From Gamarada debralockiae (taxonomy: Eukaryota; Ascomycota; Leotiomycetes; Helotiales; Hyphodiscaceae): a stretch of DNA of 64,000 nt. The stretch covers positions 62,001-126,000 of the forward strand of contig NXFV01000631.1 of the NCBI GenBank assembly GCA_002803225.1, read 5' to 3'. A program made the position numbers and the translations under genes. Each line of letters starts with the position of its first letter. The stretch's first letter is position 1. Under the pieces are notes generated by a model, which did not search any database, was not told the DNA's origin, and saw only the letters and a program-made list of their open reading frames with translations. Below are positions 1 to 13,300 of this stretch, one piece after another.

Positions 1-3000
1 ACATGAAAAAGGCTCAACCACCACCATCCGAGCAAAATATTGAACGTGCCCGCGGAACCAGGAACTGTAGTCATAGGGCCTCGACTTAACGGACTGGATA
101 ACCTCGCAGGGGATTTAGCCTAGTACGAGGCAAGCCATGACCATGGTACTCTAGACTACATCCAGGGATAGGAAAGAAGATGGCCCACGTTTCTAGTCTC
201 TCGATGTCAACTAGATCGTACATACCGTGGATCCGAAGTTAGAATTGGAGGCCGACTATGAAGAATTGACTATTAGGATAAAAGCTACCGAGTGCTGGAC
301 ATGGTCGTAGGGGAAGCTGCAGCTGTTGTGGTATGATTCTGCAAGGCTGGTCCGCCTGGCCTCCACTTTTCTGTTGTACATAATTGGTCTAAACATAGGT
401 GCAGCCTCGCGTGGGAGAATTTTTTGAGAGAAGAAATTTACCTCATGACGCTAGAGGTTGAGAAGTACTGAATGGGCGAGTGGAGAATCCGATCCTATTA
501 GCTGAACATGGCAAAGTGTAGAAAAGAAGGCATATGCTCGAATTGCGGCTAAGGTACGTTACTCAACGAGCTCTTGCCCCCATGCTTCTACTGCATCACA
601 ACATTTGAGCTGTCGAACCTCCCCCGAAATCGAAGGCGTTCCAGAAACAGAAGCTCGCTGTTGTCGAGGAAATTCTACTCGAATGTCTCACCAGACCACC
701 TTCCAAAGTTCGAAGCTTGAAAGTAGAAAATATTTAGCCCCGATCAAGTTCGAAAGCTTATGACGACCTACCGGTGAAATCGGATAACCATTTCAGGAAC
801 ATGATAAGATCAACATGCCGAACCCTAATTTGGGTTGGCCTAGCTGGGTGGGGAGGCTATCCCAACTGGCGTCTGTTTTAACGTTTCGGTTTGAGATTAA
901 GATCGTGAATCTGTCTCACCGATCTCTCGCTGATCTAACTAGTTGCGTGAACGCTAAAATATTGTGTTGGACCGCTGCTCAGACTCTTTTGTCCCGACTT
1001 GGGACAGTAAACTTAGGGAAGCTTGGAGAGGCGATGAGAAGGTCTGAATGGGAGTTGATGGTTTGAAGTGCCTGCAGCATCCGGAAAGTAATGTGGAATT
1101 CAAGGGTTAATGGAATAGTGTCAATTGAATGAATGCTCTGGGAATTTTGGTGGGAGACCTACTGATAATAAAAATGTGGTACTATCTTCAAATCTTCAGT
1201 AATTGCGAGATACTGTATTAAGAACAGAAGGAGGGTCTCCTATCATTGTTGCTAGAAGAAGTCCGAAAAATTGTGGACTGCAAATACAGCTTGTTCTCGA
1301 GGCCTGAATTGTCAAACCGAGCTATATCGGTAGTTCCAAGCGTACCATACGAAATCGCAATTATCTCTATATCCTGAACAGCTCCAGGCAATAAGAAAGA
1401 TTCAACAAAGCAAAGACGACCTCATGTAAGTCTCCACTCCGCGAGGGTCTGCGTGCAAATTCAAAGTTCACGGAATTTTGAGGGTCCGGAGGCTAACGCC
1501 TGCCCCAAGAATGCTCGCCAGCTACCCTATTAACAATGGACCCTGAACACTCACAAAAAGAAATCTTTGGATCAGGGTTTGAATCAACGTGCTACGAGCT
1601 ATTGGAAGATATCAATTCATTCCAAGCAACCCTGAACCTTCCACAAACATATGGATGCCACGAATTATTCCGTCGCAAACCGAGGCAAGATGGAAGGATG
1701 GGAGAAGGCAAGTGTACGCTCTCTCCGAGACACGATCGACGAAATATAGAATAACTCTTCTAGAAAAAAATAATCTTAGAATCTCTATAGAACACGTCAG
1801 TGCACGAAGAAGCACGCTCCAGCACGTTGATGTCCTACTCGCAGGGTTCTGCAGGACATAGCCAGATTCTTGTCGACAACATAATCGACACATCCAACGA
1901 TAGTTCCTGGCGCCGTACCCCATCTGGCCGCAGAAGTCTTTTAGCTGGTGTATCCTCGTAGAATATAGACTGTACAGTACACAGTCATTGTGCTAGTGTG
2001 GAAGCGTGAACTTACGCCTACGGCCTTACATTCCTTTTGCGCACCTGGTTGGTCTGCAAATGCATAGCCAACCACAAAAGGAGCCATGAAACATCCCCAA
2101 TCTTTCCAATAAACTTACGCACGATGATACTGACACAGAACAGAAAACAACACTGTCTCGAAACCTCCGCGTCACTGAAAGGCCTGGCGGCCTAAGAATC
2201 ACTGAACGTTCGAGCGACTCTACAGACTTTGAAGTGTCGCTCCTCTTTTCACAACCTCCTGTTTACATTTTGGGAGACTCCTTTGTTACATTCGTATGAG
2301 ATAGGATAACATGTCGTTGAAATACTGTTGGTGTTCAAGAAGGACCCCGCTAGAATGTGCGTCATTGCCTTGGAAGATAGCGTCTTGTGGCTTGCCCAGT
2401 GGCCGAGGATCGTCTCCTGAAACAATGTTGGCGGATGCCAAATGAGGTAAAATAAACTTTATCAGAAGTCTGAAAGTTTCGGAGTGATGATTAATAGCCA
2501 AAACTGTCCGGAACTCCGGGGCATTCACCAGAACTGATATGTGGACTGCCATCCAAGTTCTCTGATCACGTGATCTCAATCTACCTACTCCCATCACTTT
2601 ATTTAGTCCTGCAATCTCCCTCTGATCCACGGATTACTCACCCAAGTGTCATTTATGCAAATGCCCTGGGTGGAAATTGCGAATAACTTCTTGTTCTGTG
2701 GTTATAGGAGCAACTTTGCTTGAATTTGCATTGAAAACCCGCCACCGAAGCCTGAGGCTGAAGGAGCTGAAAATATGTATTGAAGTCGGTCCCAAAAGAG
2801 CTTTCTCTGTACGACCTTTCCATTAATGAGGCTGTGATTACCCTCCCGAGTCCGGCACGGGGACAGGACACGAGATGTGGCCAAATGCGTGGCGTAAATC
2901 GCCGTCGAGGATCGAGTCAATGGGAATATTGGGAGGCGTTGTACCCCACGGAGTCCTCGGACTTCAGTCATTTTTCCTCTTTCGTATGCGGGTATGTGGG

Positions 3001-3957
3001 GACAGATTACCCTTTCGGTCTGGTAGTTGTTATTTGCTACTATGAATTATCATGTCAAATGAGAATGAAACGAGAAGCGCTTGAAAGCGAAGACGATCGA
3101 TCCATTGATCCAATAGCTTAGACGGCACTGGGCTTCACCGACGGGAGGCTTTGAAAGAATCGGTTTGGTCGGCTGACGTTCTAAAGCCATCTGGCCAAAG
3201 CCTGGCAGTCGAAAGAGTACAGAGATCGTGAGAGCCTTTGGCTTTGCACTTGACTCGAATCTCGAGGATGATTTAAGATTCAAATTACGAAGGTATTCAT
3301 TCGGAAAGGAGTCCACCCCCTCGATGGAGGGCGATCAAGGACCCCCAATTCGCCAAAGCGGGGACTTATGCACGCGACACACCAGCCAGGGTCAGACAAG
3401 CCCATCCCACTGTTTCCTATTGGGTGAAGATGCCTGCCCTGACAGCGGCAGTGGTTGGCTGCTGAAAAGCATTTTTGTGAAGCGGTCAGAGGGAATCAGC
3501 AACAAGTCTCTGCAAGAGATCGTGGTTTCTCTCTGATTCTCTGGGTCTGACATGGTCATTGAGAAGATAATAAAAATCCATCAGCGTTCTTTTTTTACTT
3601 TACGCCTTCTTGCACATGAAAGAGTTCTGCCCCACTATCCCTTATCGATTGTGGTGGGCTACGAAACGAGCGCGCTAACCAATTTCCGTCACTGTTTCGG
3701 TACTCTTCCAAAGCAGCGTCTCTTTTCTTCCATCTCACCACTCTGAAGGAAGGACCTCACACACTCCTATCTTTCGTTAGATTGTTCTTCTCCAATACAA
3801 ACAATTAGAGACACCCTCTCTACCATACTCTACAACGCATTGAATCACGAGACACGCTTGAAAAGGTTTGTCGCTGTCGCATCCGTCGGTCTGTGAAGAG
3901 CTGACAGCTTCCTTTGCAACCCAACAGATCAAAGTCAACGACCCCTCTGTTGTCAAG
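1..3957. other. gene-free 5' region
   Basis: No coding region could be supported here. The open frames are short (at most 114 codons), overlap on both strands and resemble no family I recognise. A 12-bp palindrome with a CACGTG core lies near 2563-2574. The last few hundred bases are pyrimidine-rich and should hold the trehalase promoter and 5' leader. A CCCCT stress-type motif occurs near 3317 and another in the leader near 3941. Single five-base motifs are weak evidence. Confidence 0.5.
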
Positions 3958-6391
3958 ATGACTTCTCCACGGAAGACCCGTACGTCGAGCGAGATTGATC
4001 CATACTCTGCTGCCCATATCTATTACGGCAATGAGTCTCACCACACCTCAAAGAACCATTACCGTACGCGGACATACTCTTCCGTGAGCAACCTTCTTCC
4101 GAAACTCAATTGACGATCACTGACAGAGACAACCAAAAGAATCAAGGCTCTATGTCCTATCGCACAGGAATCGAGATCAAGCAGCCCATTAGACGCAGTA
4201 GCCATGGTGAGCCACAATGAGAATATTGCATCCTGTCAGCTGCTAATGAACTACCCCTCAGACGAGACAACCCTACTACCTCGGAAGTTCCTCGTGAACG
4301 TGGCTGCGACTTTAAAAAACCTACGGGATCAGGAGGACACCGATGGCAACTGGCAGATTACAATTGAGGATAGTGGGCCGAAGGTGAGCTTCAAGTAACT
4401 ACATATCATGAGGGTGTGTCATACTAACTTTCCTCAAAAGGTTCTCTCACTGGGTACAGCTGCATCGAATGGTTATAACAGATTTGATGTTCGTGGCACA
4501 TACATGCTATCAAATCTCCTCCAGGAGCTTCATCTCGCCCAGGAAAACGGTCGTGAGCAGATCATCCTGGATGAATCTCGATTAAATGAGAACCCAGTGA
4601 ATCGGTTGTCTCGGTTGATCAAGGATTCATTCTGGGCGGGACTCACTCGTCGCATTGACGGATCAGTCATTGAGATTGCAGGAAGAGACCCTAAAGACTG
4701 GACCGACGATCCTCGTCCTCGCATATATGTTCCCCGTGGCGCTCCTGAGCAGCATGCCTACTACACAAAGGTTGCTCTCGACAGACCAGAGCTTCGATTA
4801 GATGTCTGCTGGCTTCCCGAGAAGATTACACCTGAAAGCGTTCGTGATATGAATGATAAGCCTGGCCTTCTTGCTTTAGCAATGGAAGAGGTAACAGACG
4901 AGAAGACTGGTGTTAAGACACTGAGAGGCATTCCATTTGTTGTTCCAGGTGGCCGCTTCAATGAACTCTATGGATGGGACAGCTACATGGAGTCTCTTGG
5001 GTTGGCTGCGAGTGGCAAGGTTCATCTGGCAAAGGCAATGGTCATCCACTTTTGCTTTTGCATTGAACACTATGGAAAGATCCTCAATGCCAATAGATCA
5101 TACTATCTGTGTCGCTCGCAGCCTCCGTTCTTGACCGACATGGCACTCAGAGTTTACGATCTCATCAAACACGAACCAGGAGCTCTTGACTTCTTGCGAC
5201 TCGCGATCCTAGCGGCTATGAAGGAGTATTACCTTATCTGGATGGCAGAGCCTCGCCTCGATCCAACCACTGGTCTTTCTCGATATCGTCCTGAAGGTCT
5301 CGGCGTTCCTCCCGAGACCGAAGCAACCCACTTCCTGCACATCCTCGAGCCTTATGCAAAGAAGCATGGTATCTCGTTCGAAGAATTCGTCAAGGGATAT
5401 AACTCTGGTGCCATCATCGAACCCGATCTCGATGAGTATTTCTTGCATGACAGAGCAGTCCGAGAATCTGGCCACGATACTACTTATCGTCTTGAGAAGG
5501 TTTGTGCCAATCTGGCAACCATCGATCTCAACTCTCTATTGTTCAAATACGAGAAGGACATCTCCAATACCATTCGCATCTTCTTCAACGATGGGTTGAA
5601 AGTTCCAGCTGAATTCTGTACTGGAGATATGAAACCAGGTCACCTCGAGACTTCGTCCACGTGGGATCGCCGTGCGAAGAGACGCAAGATCGCGATGGAC
5701 AAATACCTGTGGAATTCTGAAAAAGGAATGTACTTCGATTACAACACCGTCACTAAGAAACAATGCACCTATGTCAGCGCAACTATGTTCTGGGCATTGT
5801 GGGCCGGTGTTGCCACTCCTGCTCAGGCCGTAAGTCTCGTTTCCAAGGGTCTCCCTCAGCTCGAGGCTCGAGGCGGTCTCCTTTCAGGTACTGAGGAATC
5901 TCGGGGCCCCATTGGACTGGATCGCCCAAACAGACAATGGGACTATCCTTATGGATGGGCTCCGCAACAGATGTTGGCGTGGACCGGCCTCAACCGTTAT
6001 GGCTATCAAGAGGAGGCTGAGCGTCTTGCCTACAAGTGGCTCTACATGATGACCCGAGCTTTCGTGGACTACAATGGCGTTGTTGTTGAGAAGTACGATG
6101 TTACTCGATTGACGGATCCTCACCGCGTGGATGCAGAATATGGCAATCAGGGCCTGGACTTCAAGGGAGTTGCCAAAGAGGGGTGAGTCTCTTATTCTAT
6201 CTAAAAGATTAATTGTTACTGATATTTCTAGCTTTGGTTGGGTCAACGCCAGCTATGTTTACGGCCTACAGCTGGTTAACGCTCACATGAAGCGTGCGCT
6301 CGGAACCCTAACTGCGTGGGACGATTATGCCAGAGCTACGTCAACCATCCACGAGGATGTTGCAGTCAAGCTCGGCGAAGCTGTCTTCTAA
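3958..6391 (+). CDS. neutral (cytosolic) trehalase
   Basis: Hydrolyses trehalose to two glucose molecules in the cytosol, mobilising stored trehalose during germination and recovery from stress. Five exons are inferred (3958-4083, 4140-4206, 4262-4383, 4441-6182, 6232-6391), giving 738 residues, the usual size for fungal neutral trehalases. The N-terminal region has RTRTYS and RRSSHD; RRSS fits a PKA site, as expected for this cAMP-activated enzyme. Next comes the Ca-binding-like segment [12 protein letters not shown] (near residue 90). The family 37 signatures follow: [14 protein letters not shown] and, near the C-terminus, [11 protein letters not shown]. There is no signal peptide, which separates it from acid trehalase. 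The first intron's acceptor (aaaag) is the least certain boundary; it was chosen because it alone keeps frame with exon 2. The body and family call are secure. Confidence 0.95.
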
Positions 6392-7785
6392 GCACCTACG
6401 ACACTACCCATACACGATACGAACCTCACGCCTCCCCTACCTAGCATGATACTTCACACGAACGATACGCTTTCCTACATACCACGACCTCCGAATACAC
6501 GACCCTCGATGACAAAATTGTTCTCTTTATACCCCGATAGACCAAAGTGTTTCCCAGCTGCTTTGCTAGCGACTTTGCATCCACCTCTAAGGTGGCTTTT
6601 ACCGAATTGCTTACTGTATGAGTGTAATGATACTTTCATCCTTGATGACGAGAACTTTGTGGTGGCTTCTTCCTTTTCACAGTTTGTTTCACGACCGGGC
6701 GATGGCTCTGCTCCTCGTTGGTGAGGGCTTTGAATTGCAATTACAATTGTACATTAGCTTTACTTTGGCGACGGGGAGTTTACTGGACGTGGGCAATATG
6801 TTTACGAAGCGATGAACGATCAGGATGAGCTGTAGATTGCTAGATACAAACCCTAATGGCGTGGCATCAACACGTACGGGTTAATAAAAGAGCATGGGAT
6901 TAAATATTCCTGCTCATCCTGATCGAGCAATTTGTGACTGTATCGTGAACGTGAAGGCCTCCCTTTTCAGCTTCTCGGGCTCTCCTAAAGGGGAACAGCG
7001 ACAATTATTCGGAGCATGATCACGGCGGTTTGCGGAGGGCATCGGGTACGAGCGAGTCGCGCTCTGCAAGGCGATTCACGGGAGAGATTGTGAGTGGTTG
7101 CATTTTCTGTCGGAGCCGAGGCATATTTGAATCCTTGCAGCGGATCATCGTCTTCTTTGAGCCCCGTTTAGTTCCTTCATCATCACAATTCACATGCCAA
7201 ACACCAAAAATCCCAATTCCATCTATTTATTTTCACATGCTGTATTAAATATCGCACGTGAGCATCAATATCTTCTCAGCTTCTTACGATTAGCTCGGCT
7301 GAGTTCACCAGCAACGAATTGAGGGCAGAGGCAGAGTACAAGGGAAAAAAAACTACCATGGAGGGGAACTTTTATTTCGTCATGCCACCCAAATGTGAGT
7401 TTGTGGGGAGATGGCAAGGAATCCAATCACGGCACACTATTCCACGCCCCTGCTCTCTACAACCGCTCAGCCGAGACTCAATCATTCCTCTTTCAGTTTG
7501 ATCTAGAACGCTGATTGAGCTTTCTCCTCGATCGTCCGAGGATCAACGAAGTATGGGGATTACCCGCTAGCCCGAGCCTGCCTTTTGCTTATGACTGTGC
7601 TGTTTCCTCTCCTTCTCTTTCCTACATTTTTCTAACCCTTCGTTGAACTTTGAGAATCTTCAAGATCTCAGACACTTACATTCCTGATCTTATTTAGAAT
7701 AATTTTAAAGAAGCAAATTATATACTCTCTGTTGCTGCCCGAATTCATTTTCAATAACTCTCCACTCTACCAAATTTCAGGCATC
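6392..7785. other. intergenic, trehalase 3' side and ICL promoter
   Basis: About 1.4 kb between two same-strand genes. No supported gene is seen. The final 250 bases are pyrimidine-rich and presumably carry the isocitrate lyase promoter and leader. Confidence 0.5.
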
Positions 7786-9594
7786 ATGGCGGCGAACAAG
7801 ATGGCCAATCCCTCCGTGGATCCTGACCAGGAGGAGCAACTCTACCTAGCGGAGGTTGCGGCTGTTAAGAAGTGGTGGTCAGACTCCAGATGGAGATATA
7901 CCAGAAGGCCTTTCACAGCCGAGCAAATTGTGGCGAAGAGAGGGAACTTGAAGATTGAGTATCCCAGCAACACTCAAGCAAAGAAGCTCTGGAACATATT
8001 GGAGGACAGATTCAAGGTACGGATTCCTCGGCATTGGTACAGTTGAAAGGTAGATGCTGACTTAAGAGTGCAGAATGGCGAAGCGAGTTACACCTATGGA
8101 TGCTTAGAACCAACAATGTTGACACAAATGGCGAAATACCTCGACACTGTCTATGTTTCCGGCTGGCAATCATCTTCTACCGCCTCTGCATCCGATGAGC
8201 CCGGTCCAGATTTGGCAGATTATCCATACGTACGTTCACTGAGCTATCAATGAAATCTACGTAACCTACTGACTTCTCCTGCTAGACCACCGTCCCGAAC
8301 AAGGTCCAACATCTCTTCCAAGCACAGCTTTTCCACGACCGCAAGCAACGACAAGAACGTGTCACAACCGCCTCAAAGGCCGACCGCGCCAAACTCGCAA
8401 ACATCGATTATCTCCGCCCCATCATCGCAGACGCTGATACCGGACATGGTGGTTTGACAGCAGTTATGAAGTTGACCAAGCTGTTCGTCGAGAAGGGAGC
8501 TGCTGGTATCCATATCGAGGATCAAGCACCAGGAACCAAGAAGTGTGGACATATGGCTGGAAAGGTCTTAGTGCCAATCAGCGAGCACATCAACCGTCTT
8601 GTTGCTATTCGAGCACAGGCTGATATTATGGGTACGCTCGATTCACCAACTTAACGAAAGCCTGGCCACTAACGATTTCGCAGGAACTGATCTTCTTGCA
8701 GTAGCACGGACAGATGCCGAAGCCGCGACTCTCATCACAACCACAATCGACCCCCGGGACCACGCCTACATTCTGGGCTCCACAAACCCCAACCTCCAGC
8801 CTCTCAACGATCTCATGATCGCCGCCGAGCGTGCAGGCAAGAACGGCGCCGAGCTCCAAGCTATCGAAGATCAATGGGTCGCACAAGCAGGCTTGAAACT
8901 CTTCAACGACGCAGTCGTAGACACAATCAACTCCGGCGTGCACGTCAACAAGAAGGACCTTGTCGCCAACTTTCTCCGAGACGTACAAGGTAAGAGTAAC
9001 CGCGAGGCACGAGCCATCGCAAAGGGTATCACAGGCATCGACATCCCCTGGGACTGGGACAGCCCAAGAACCCGCGAGGGTTACTATAGGTTGCAAGGCG
9101 GCTGCGCATGCGCGATTAACAGAGCGATTGCGTATGCACCGTACGCGGACGCTATTTGGATGGAGAGTAAATTGCCTGACTTCCATCAGGCGGAGGAGTT
9201 TGCGAAGGGTGTTCATGCTGTTTGGCCTGAGCAGAAACTCGCGTATAACCTTTCGCCTTCTTTCAATTGGAAGACTGCCATGCCCCGCGCCGAGCAAGAG
9301 ACTTACATCCAGCGTCTCAGCAAGCTTGGCTACTGCTGGCAATTCATTACGCTTGCTGGTTTGCACACCACGGCTTTGATCTCTGATCAGTTCGCCAAGG
9401 CGTATAGCAAGCAGGGCATGCGTGCTTATGGCGAGTTGGTGCAAGAGCCGGAAATGGATGGTGGTGTGGATGTTGTTAAACATCAGAAGTGGAGTGGTGC
9501 TAATTATGTCGATGAGTTATTGAAGATGGTGCAGGGCGGTGTGAGTAGTACGAGTGCGATGGGGAAGGGTGTTACGGAGGATCAATTCCATTAG
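7786..9594 (+). CDS. isocitrate lyase
   Basis: Splits isocitrate into glyoxylate and succinate, the first committed step of the glyoxylate cycle, normally in microbodies; needed for growth on acetate and fatty acids. Four exons are inferred (7786-8016, 8074-8229, 8286-8631, 8684-9594), giving 547 residues, normal for fungal enzymes. The catalytic signature KKCGH is present in [12 protein letters not shown], along with [10 protein letters not shown] (Mg/substrate loop) and the stretch [10 protein letters not shown]. The start is the ATG giving [12 protein letters not shown]; an upstream in-frame codon would only add unconserved residues. The C-terminus ends DQFH, so there is no SKL-type PTS1 and any peroxisomal targeting must be internal. 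The long reverse-strand frame across exon 4 is a shadow. Known as acuD/acu-3/icl1 in other moulds. Glucose repression and acetate induction are typical, but I did not identify specific sites. Confidence 0.96.
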
Positions 9595-9735
9595 AGCCTG
9601 CATGGGTAGCGAAAAGTTGATAGAGGATTGGAAACGTGCTGCATGAGGGATTTGTATATAATTGGACTCTAGAATGAATTTTTCATTGTAACCTTGTCTT
9701 CTCTCAAAGGACTTTAATATATACAAGTACCCGAC

Positions 9736-10110
9736 ATCCCTGTGAGGCGAAAGTCCCGTAGTACAACTGAATACTTGACTGAATCTTAACACAAAATAGT
9801 GCTATTCTTTTCGTCATGTTCTAACCTTATGTTTAACCTCTTACAATTTTAATCTAGTTATTTTATTTCTAAGGATTTATATAAAGGCTTATTAATTATG
9901 TTTTAATTATTATTTATTTTGTATCTTATTGTTTTATATTTTGTTTTGTTTATGTTTTAGTGAATTTTTTTGGAGATTTAAACTCTAGAATATTAGGTAA
10001 AAGTAATTTATAACATTTCTCCCCTTTTTATTTAAAAAAAAAAAGGTAGTTTCGTGCAGGGGAATCGGGCGGTCTATGAACTGTGAAATGTGCTGCTTGC
10101 TGTTTTCTAT
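9736..10110 (+). repeat. left inverted-repeat arm
   Basis: It begins with atccctgtgaggcgaaagtc and continues through cccgtagtacaactgaata. Inner shared blocks are taaaggcttatta (near 9882), aatttataacattt (near 10002) and gtctatgaact (near 10072). Each block recurs in the same order in the reverse complement of 14620-15009. The arm is AT-rich inside and carries an A tract near 10034. Confidence 0.8.
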
Positions 10111-10184
10111 TTTGAGGCGTCAGGCTAAATATAACAGGAAGTGCGCATAGGTCGCTAGTACAGTAAAACATTACAGCCTACTTC

Positions 10185-10258
10185 AAGCGGCTTCCTTAGT
10201 CACTACTCAAGCTCGATGTTGAGCAGTACAGTACTATACCACTGGGCTATAGGCGGAC
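10185..10258 (-). other. tRNA-like fold (possible tRNA-derived remnant)
   Basis: The reverse strand reads TAGCCCAGTGGTATAGT, which fits a tRNA A box. It is preceded by a 7-base strand (ccgccta) that pairs at 6 of 7 positions with taggctg at the other end. Between them is a strong hairpin with an 8-bp stem (ctgctcaa with ttgagtag, one GU pair) and an 8-base loop. The B-box region (cttgaagtaggc) does not match a canonical T arm, and the total length of about 83 bases leaves odd spacing. It is more likely a tRNA-derived repeat or decayed tRNA than a working tRNA gene. Confidence 0.3.
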
Positions 10259-10301
10259 GTTTTTTATGACATCCTTTTATTCATTCTGACTAATCATGTC
10301 A

Positions 10302-13300
10302 TTATACATCTAGATCTTTATCGGCTGAGCCACCAATCTCTAATTCCCCTGTCTGCCATCCCAGTAATATTGTACGGCAATACAAAGTATCAGGGTGATT
10401 AGTACCTATGACCTTGGTCTGTAACGCTACACATTCCTCCATTAGCTTAAATGCCTCTTTATCTCGGCCTTGATTCCGATACGTCAATGCTAGGCTGGCC
10501 ATGCTATTCAGTGTGCTTGGATGGTCCACTCTAAGTTTCGTCTTGCGAGTCTCTATCACTTGCACAAATAGCGCTTCGGCCTCGTCCCATCGGCCTTGAC
10601 CCCGATACGTCTCTGCTAGGTTGTTCATGCTGGTCAGCGTGTCTGGATGGTCCACTCCAAGTTTCGTCTTGCGAGTCTCTATAACTTGCACAAATAGCGC
10701 TTCGGCCTCGTCCCATCGGCCTCGACCCCGATACGTCGCCGCCAGATTGGCCATACTGATTAGCGTGTCTGGATGGTCCGCTCCTAGCTTCTTCTTGCTT
10801 GTCTCTATTACTTGTACCTCCAGCTCTTCAGCTGCCTCCCATCGGCCTTGTTTGCTGTACGTCGACGCCAGATTGGATATGCTGATCAGTGTAGAAGGAT
10901 GGTCCGCTCCCAGCTTCTTCTTGAAAGTGTCCATCAGTTGCACAAACAGCTCTTCAGCTGCCTCCCATCGGCCTTGATTCCAGTACGTCGTCGCCAGATT
11001 GGCCATGCTAGTCAGCGTGTCTGGATGATCCGCTCCGAGCTGCTTCTTACGAGTGTCCATCACTTGCACCTCCAGCTCTTCAGCTGCCTCCCATCGGCCT
11101 TGACTCCTATACGTCACTGCTAGGTTGTTCATGCTGGTCAGTGTGTCTGGATGGTCCACTCCCAGCTTCTCCTTGCGAGTCTCTATCACTTGCACAAACA
11201 GCTCTTCAGCTGCCTCCCATCGGCCTTGATTCCAGTACGTCGTCGCCAGGTTGGCCATGCTGGTCAGCGCGTCTAAATGGTCCGCTCCGAGCTGCTTCTT
11301 ACGAATATCCATCACTTGCACCTCCAGCTCTTCAGCTGCCTCCCATCGGCCTTGTTTGCTGTACGTCGACGCCAGATTGGCCATGCTGGTCAGTGTAGAA
11401 GGATGGTCCGCTCCGAGCTGCTTCTTACGAATGTCCATCACTTGCACCTCCATCTCTTCAGCTGCCTCCCATCGGCCTTGACTCCTATACGTCAACGCCA
11501 GACTGGCCATGCTGGTCAGCGTGTCTGGATGGTCTGCTCCGAGCTGCTTCTTACGAGTGTCCATCACTTGCACAAACAGCTCTTCAGCTGCCTCCCATCG
11601 GCCCCGAAGCCTATACACCTGCCCTACTATTGCCATACTCCAAAGCGTCTCTTCGTCCTCTCGACCGAGAACCTGTCTCCTCGCTTTCATCGCCTGAACC
11701 GACATCTCCTCCGCTTCTAGCCCATTCCCCATCCCCAAGGCATACCATGCTGCCTTATACAGTATCGAAGCCCAGTCTCTCAATGAGTCTTGTTCCTCTG
11801 GCTTTTGTGTTGCTGCTGATTTCGCGTGCGGGAAAAGTGCTTGGCATACTGCCCAATTCTCGTACTCTCCCGTGGGAAACTCTTCGCAAAGCTTTCTGAT
11901 GAACTGCTGCTTCCATTTCTCTAGCTGCCCGTGAGCTTCTAGCCATTTCCGTGTGGCTAACTGCACCAGCCTATGCATTTCGAAACTTGTTCCATCTGCA
12001 TTGATAGAGATGAACGAAAAGTTTCGTAGTGCCACTACATCCTCCTCAAACTCATCGTTCTGGCTTGATTGTGACGAAAAGTCATCGAAAACACCATCAC
12101 ATTCCTGATTATGCTCTTGTCGACGTAGAACATTGTTTCTATTCTCAGTTCGATTCTGAAGGAGCACCTCTGGAATCCCTTGGCAGTCAAAAAAGCTCAT
12201 CAGCGATAGCAAGTCAGCTGCTGATGGTCTAGTCTCATAGATGTGGTTAAATGATATTTGCCACGTAATAATAATAGAGTTCTTCGCTTCCCGATCCCGA
12301 CGAAGCTGCCCCCCTTCATGGTCTAAAAGACTACTTCTCTTGTGATCACTTTTCTGAAACTGTTCAAGGTACTGTCGCACTGAACAGCGCGGCGCTCGTT
12401 TGGAGATATAAGCCCCAGCTTGAACGATGGCGAGTGGCATAAACTCAAGCGCCGCTACGAGCTCGGTCATGTCATTAGTGTCTTCCTGCACTCCCAGCTT
12501 CTTCTCGAAGAGTGCCAGCGCATGCTTCTCGTCCATTGGGTCGACAGCGATGACGTCGCATGGTTCAACCAGCTTCAGCGCAGCCTCCCTGCTCCGAGTT
12601 GTGATAAGGATCAATCCGTTCTGGCTTTGGGGAACGTATTCTCGCAATGGTTTGGAAACGCTACCCGAGTTATAAGGCTGTGCCTCTAGCAGGAACCTGG
12701 CATCATCGACATTGTCGAGGATAATGAGCCACTGTCCCTTGCTACCACGCAACCAGTCGTGCACCAGCTTGAATATGTTGGCCTTGGGGTCCCGTCGCTC
12801 AGGGATCCTGACGCAGTCTGCAATATCTCGATAGCTCTGCTCAAACCGGGCTGCGTTGCTTGCGTGGACCCAGAAAACCCATGTATTCGGCGATCGCTCT
12901 TGGCTTTGATAGGCGTATTCGATGGCAAGCTGCGATTTCCTGGCCAGAAGTTAGTACTAGTAGGTCATGCAGGACATCATTGCACTGACCCGACGCCGCC
13001 CAGCCCGACGAGCGCGGTCCACGAGCCTGGTATGGCACATTTCTGGTGGATCTGATCGAAGACTGTCTTACGATCGACGAAGTCGGCGTCGCGACGGAAG
13101 GGCACGGTGGATGAGGGTGTTAAGGGGCTCTCCAGGCGGTCTTGGATGGGGGCATTTGTTAGCGTGCTACGAGGCTACTGCAAATCAGAGCTTAGTGTGG
13201 ATTAACTCTATATGTGCCGTACCTTCTTGCTCTTTGATATTATTGATTTCCTTAGAAGACTCACTGACTTCCCTGAGTAGCCGAGTCAACGCCTTTTGCC

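Noticed and set aside
8626..9483. 285-codon reverse open frame
   Set aside because: Antisense to the conserved fourth exon of isocitrate lyase; no family resemblance.
9720..9740. Target-site duplication at the island ends
   Set aside because: Compared the bases outside 9736 and 15009; no convincing direct repeat, although weak similarity extends a few bases beyond both arms.
10621..11720. Several + strand open frames with repeated motifs
   Set aside because: They are antisense to the 126-bp TPR array; the periodic unit keeps all frames open.
13179..13222. Shorter 45-nt version of the first NLR intron
   Set aside because: Using the acceptor gatttgcag puts a stop codon three codons into the next exon; the 82-nt intron ending ccatccaag keeps frame.
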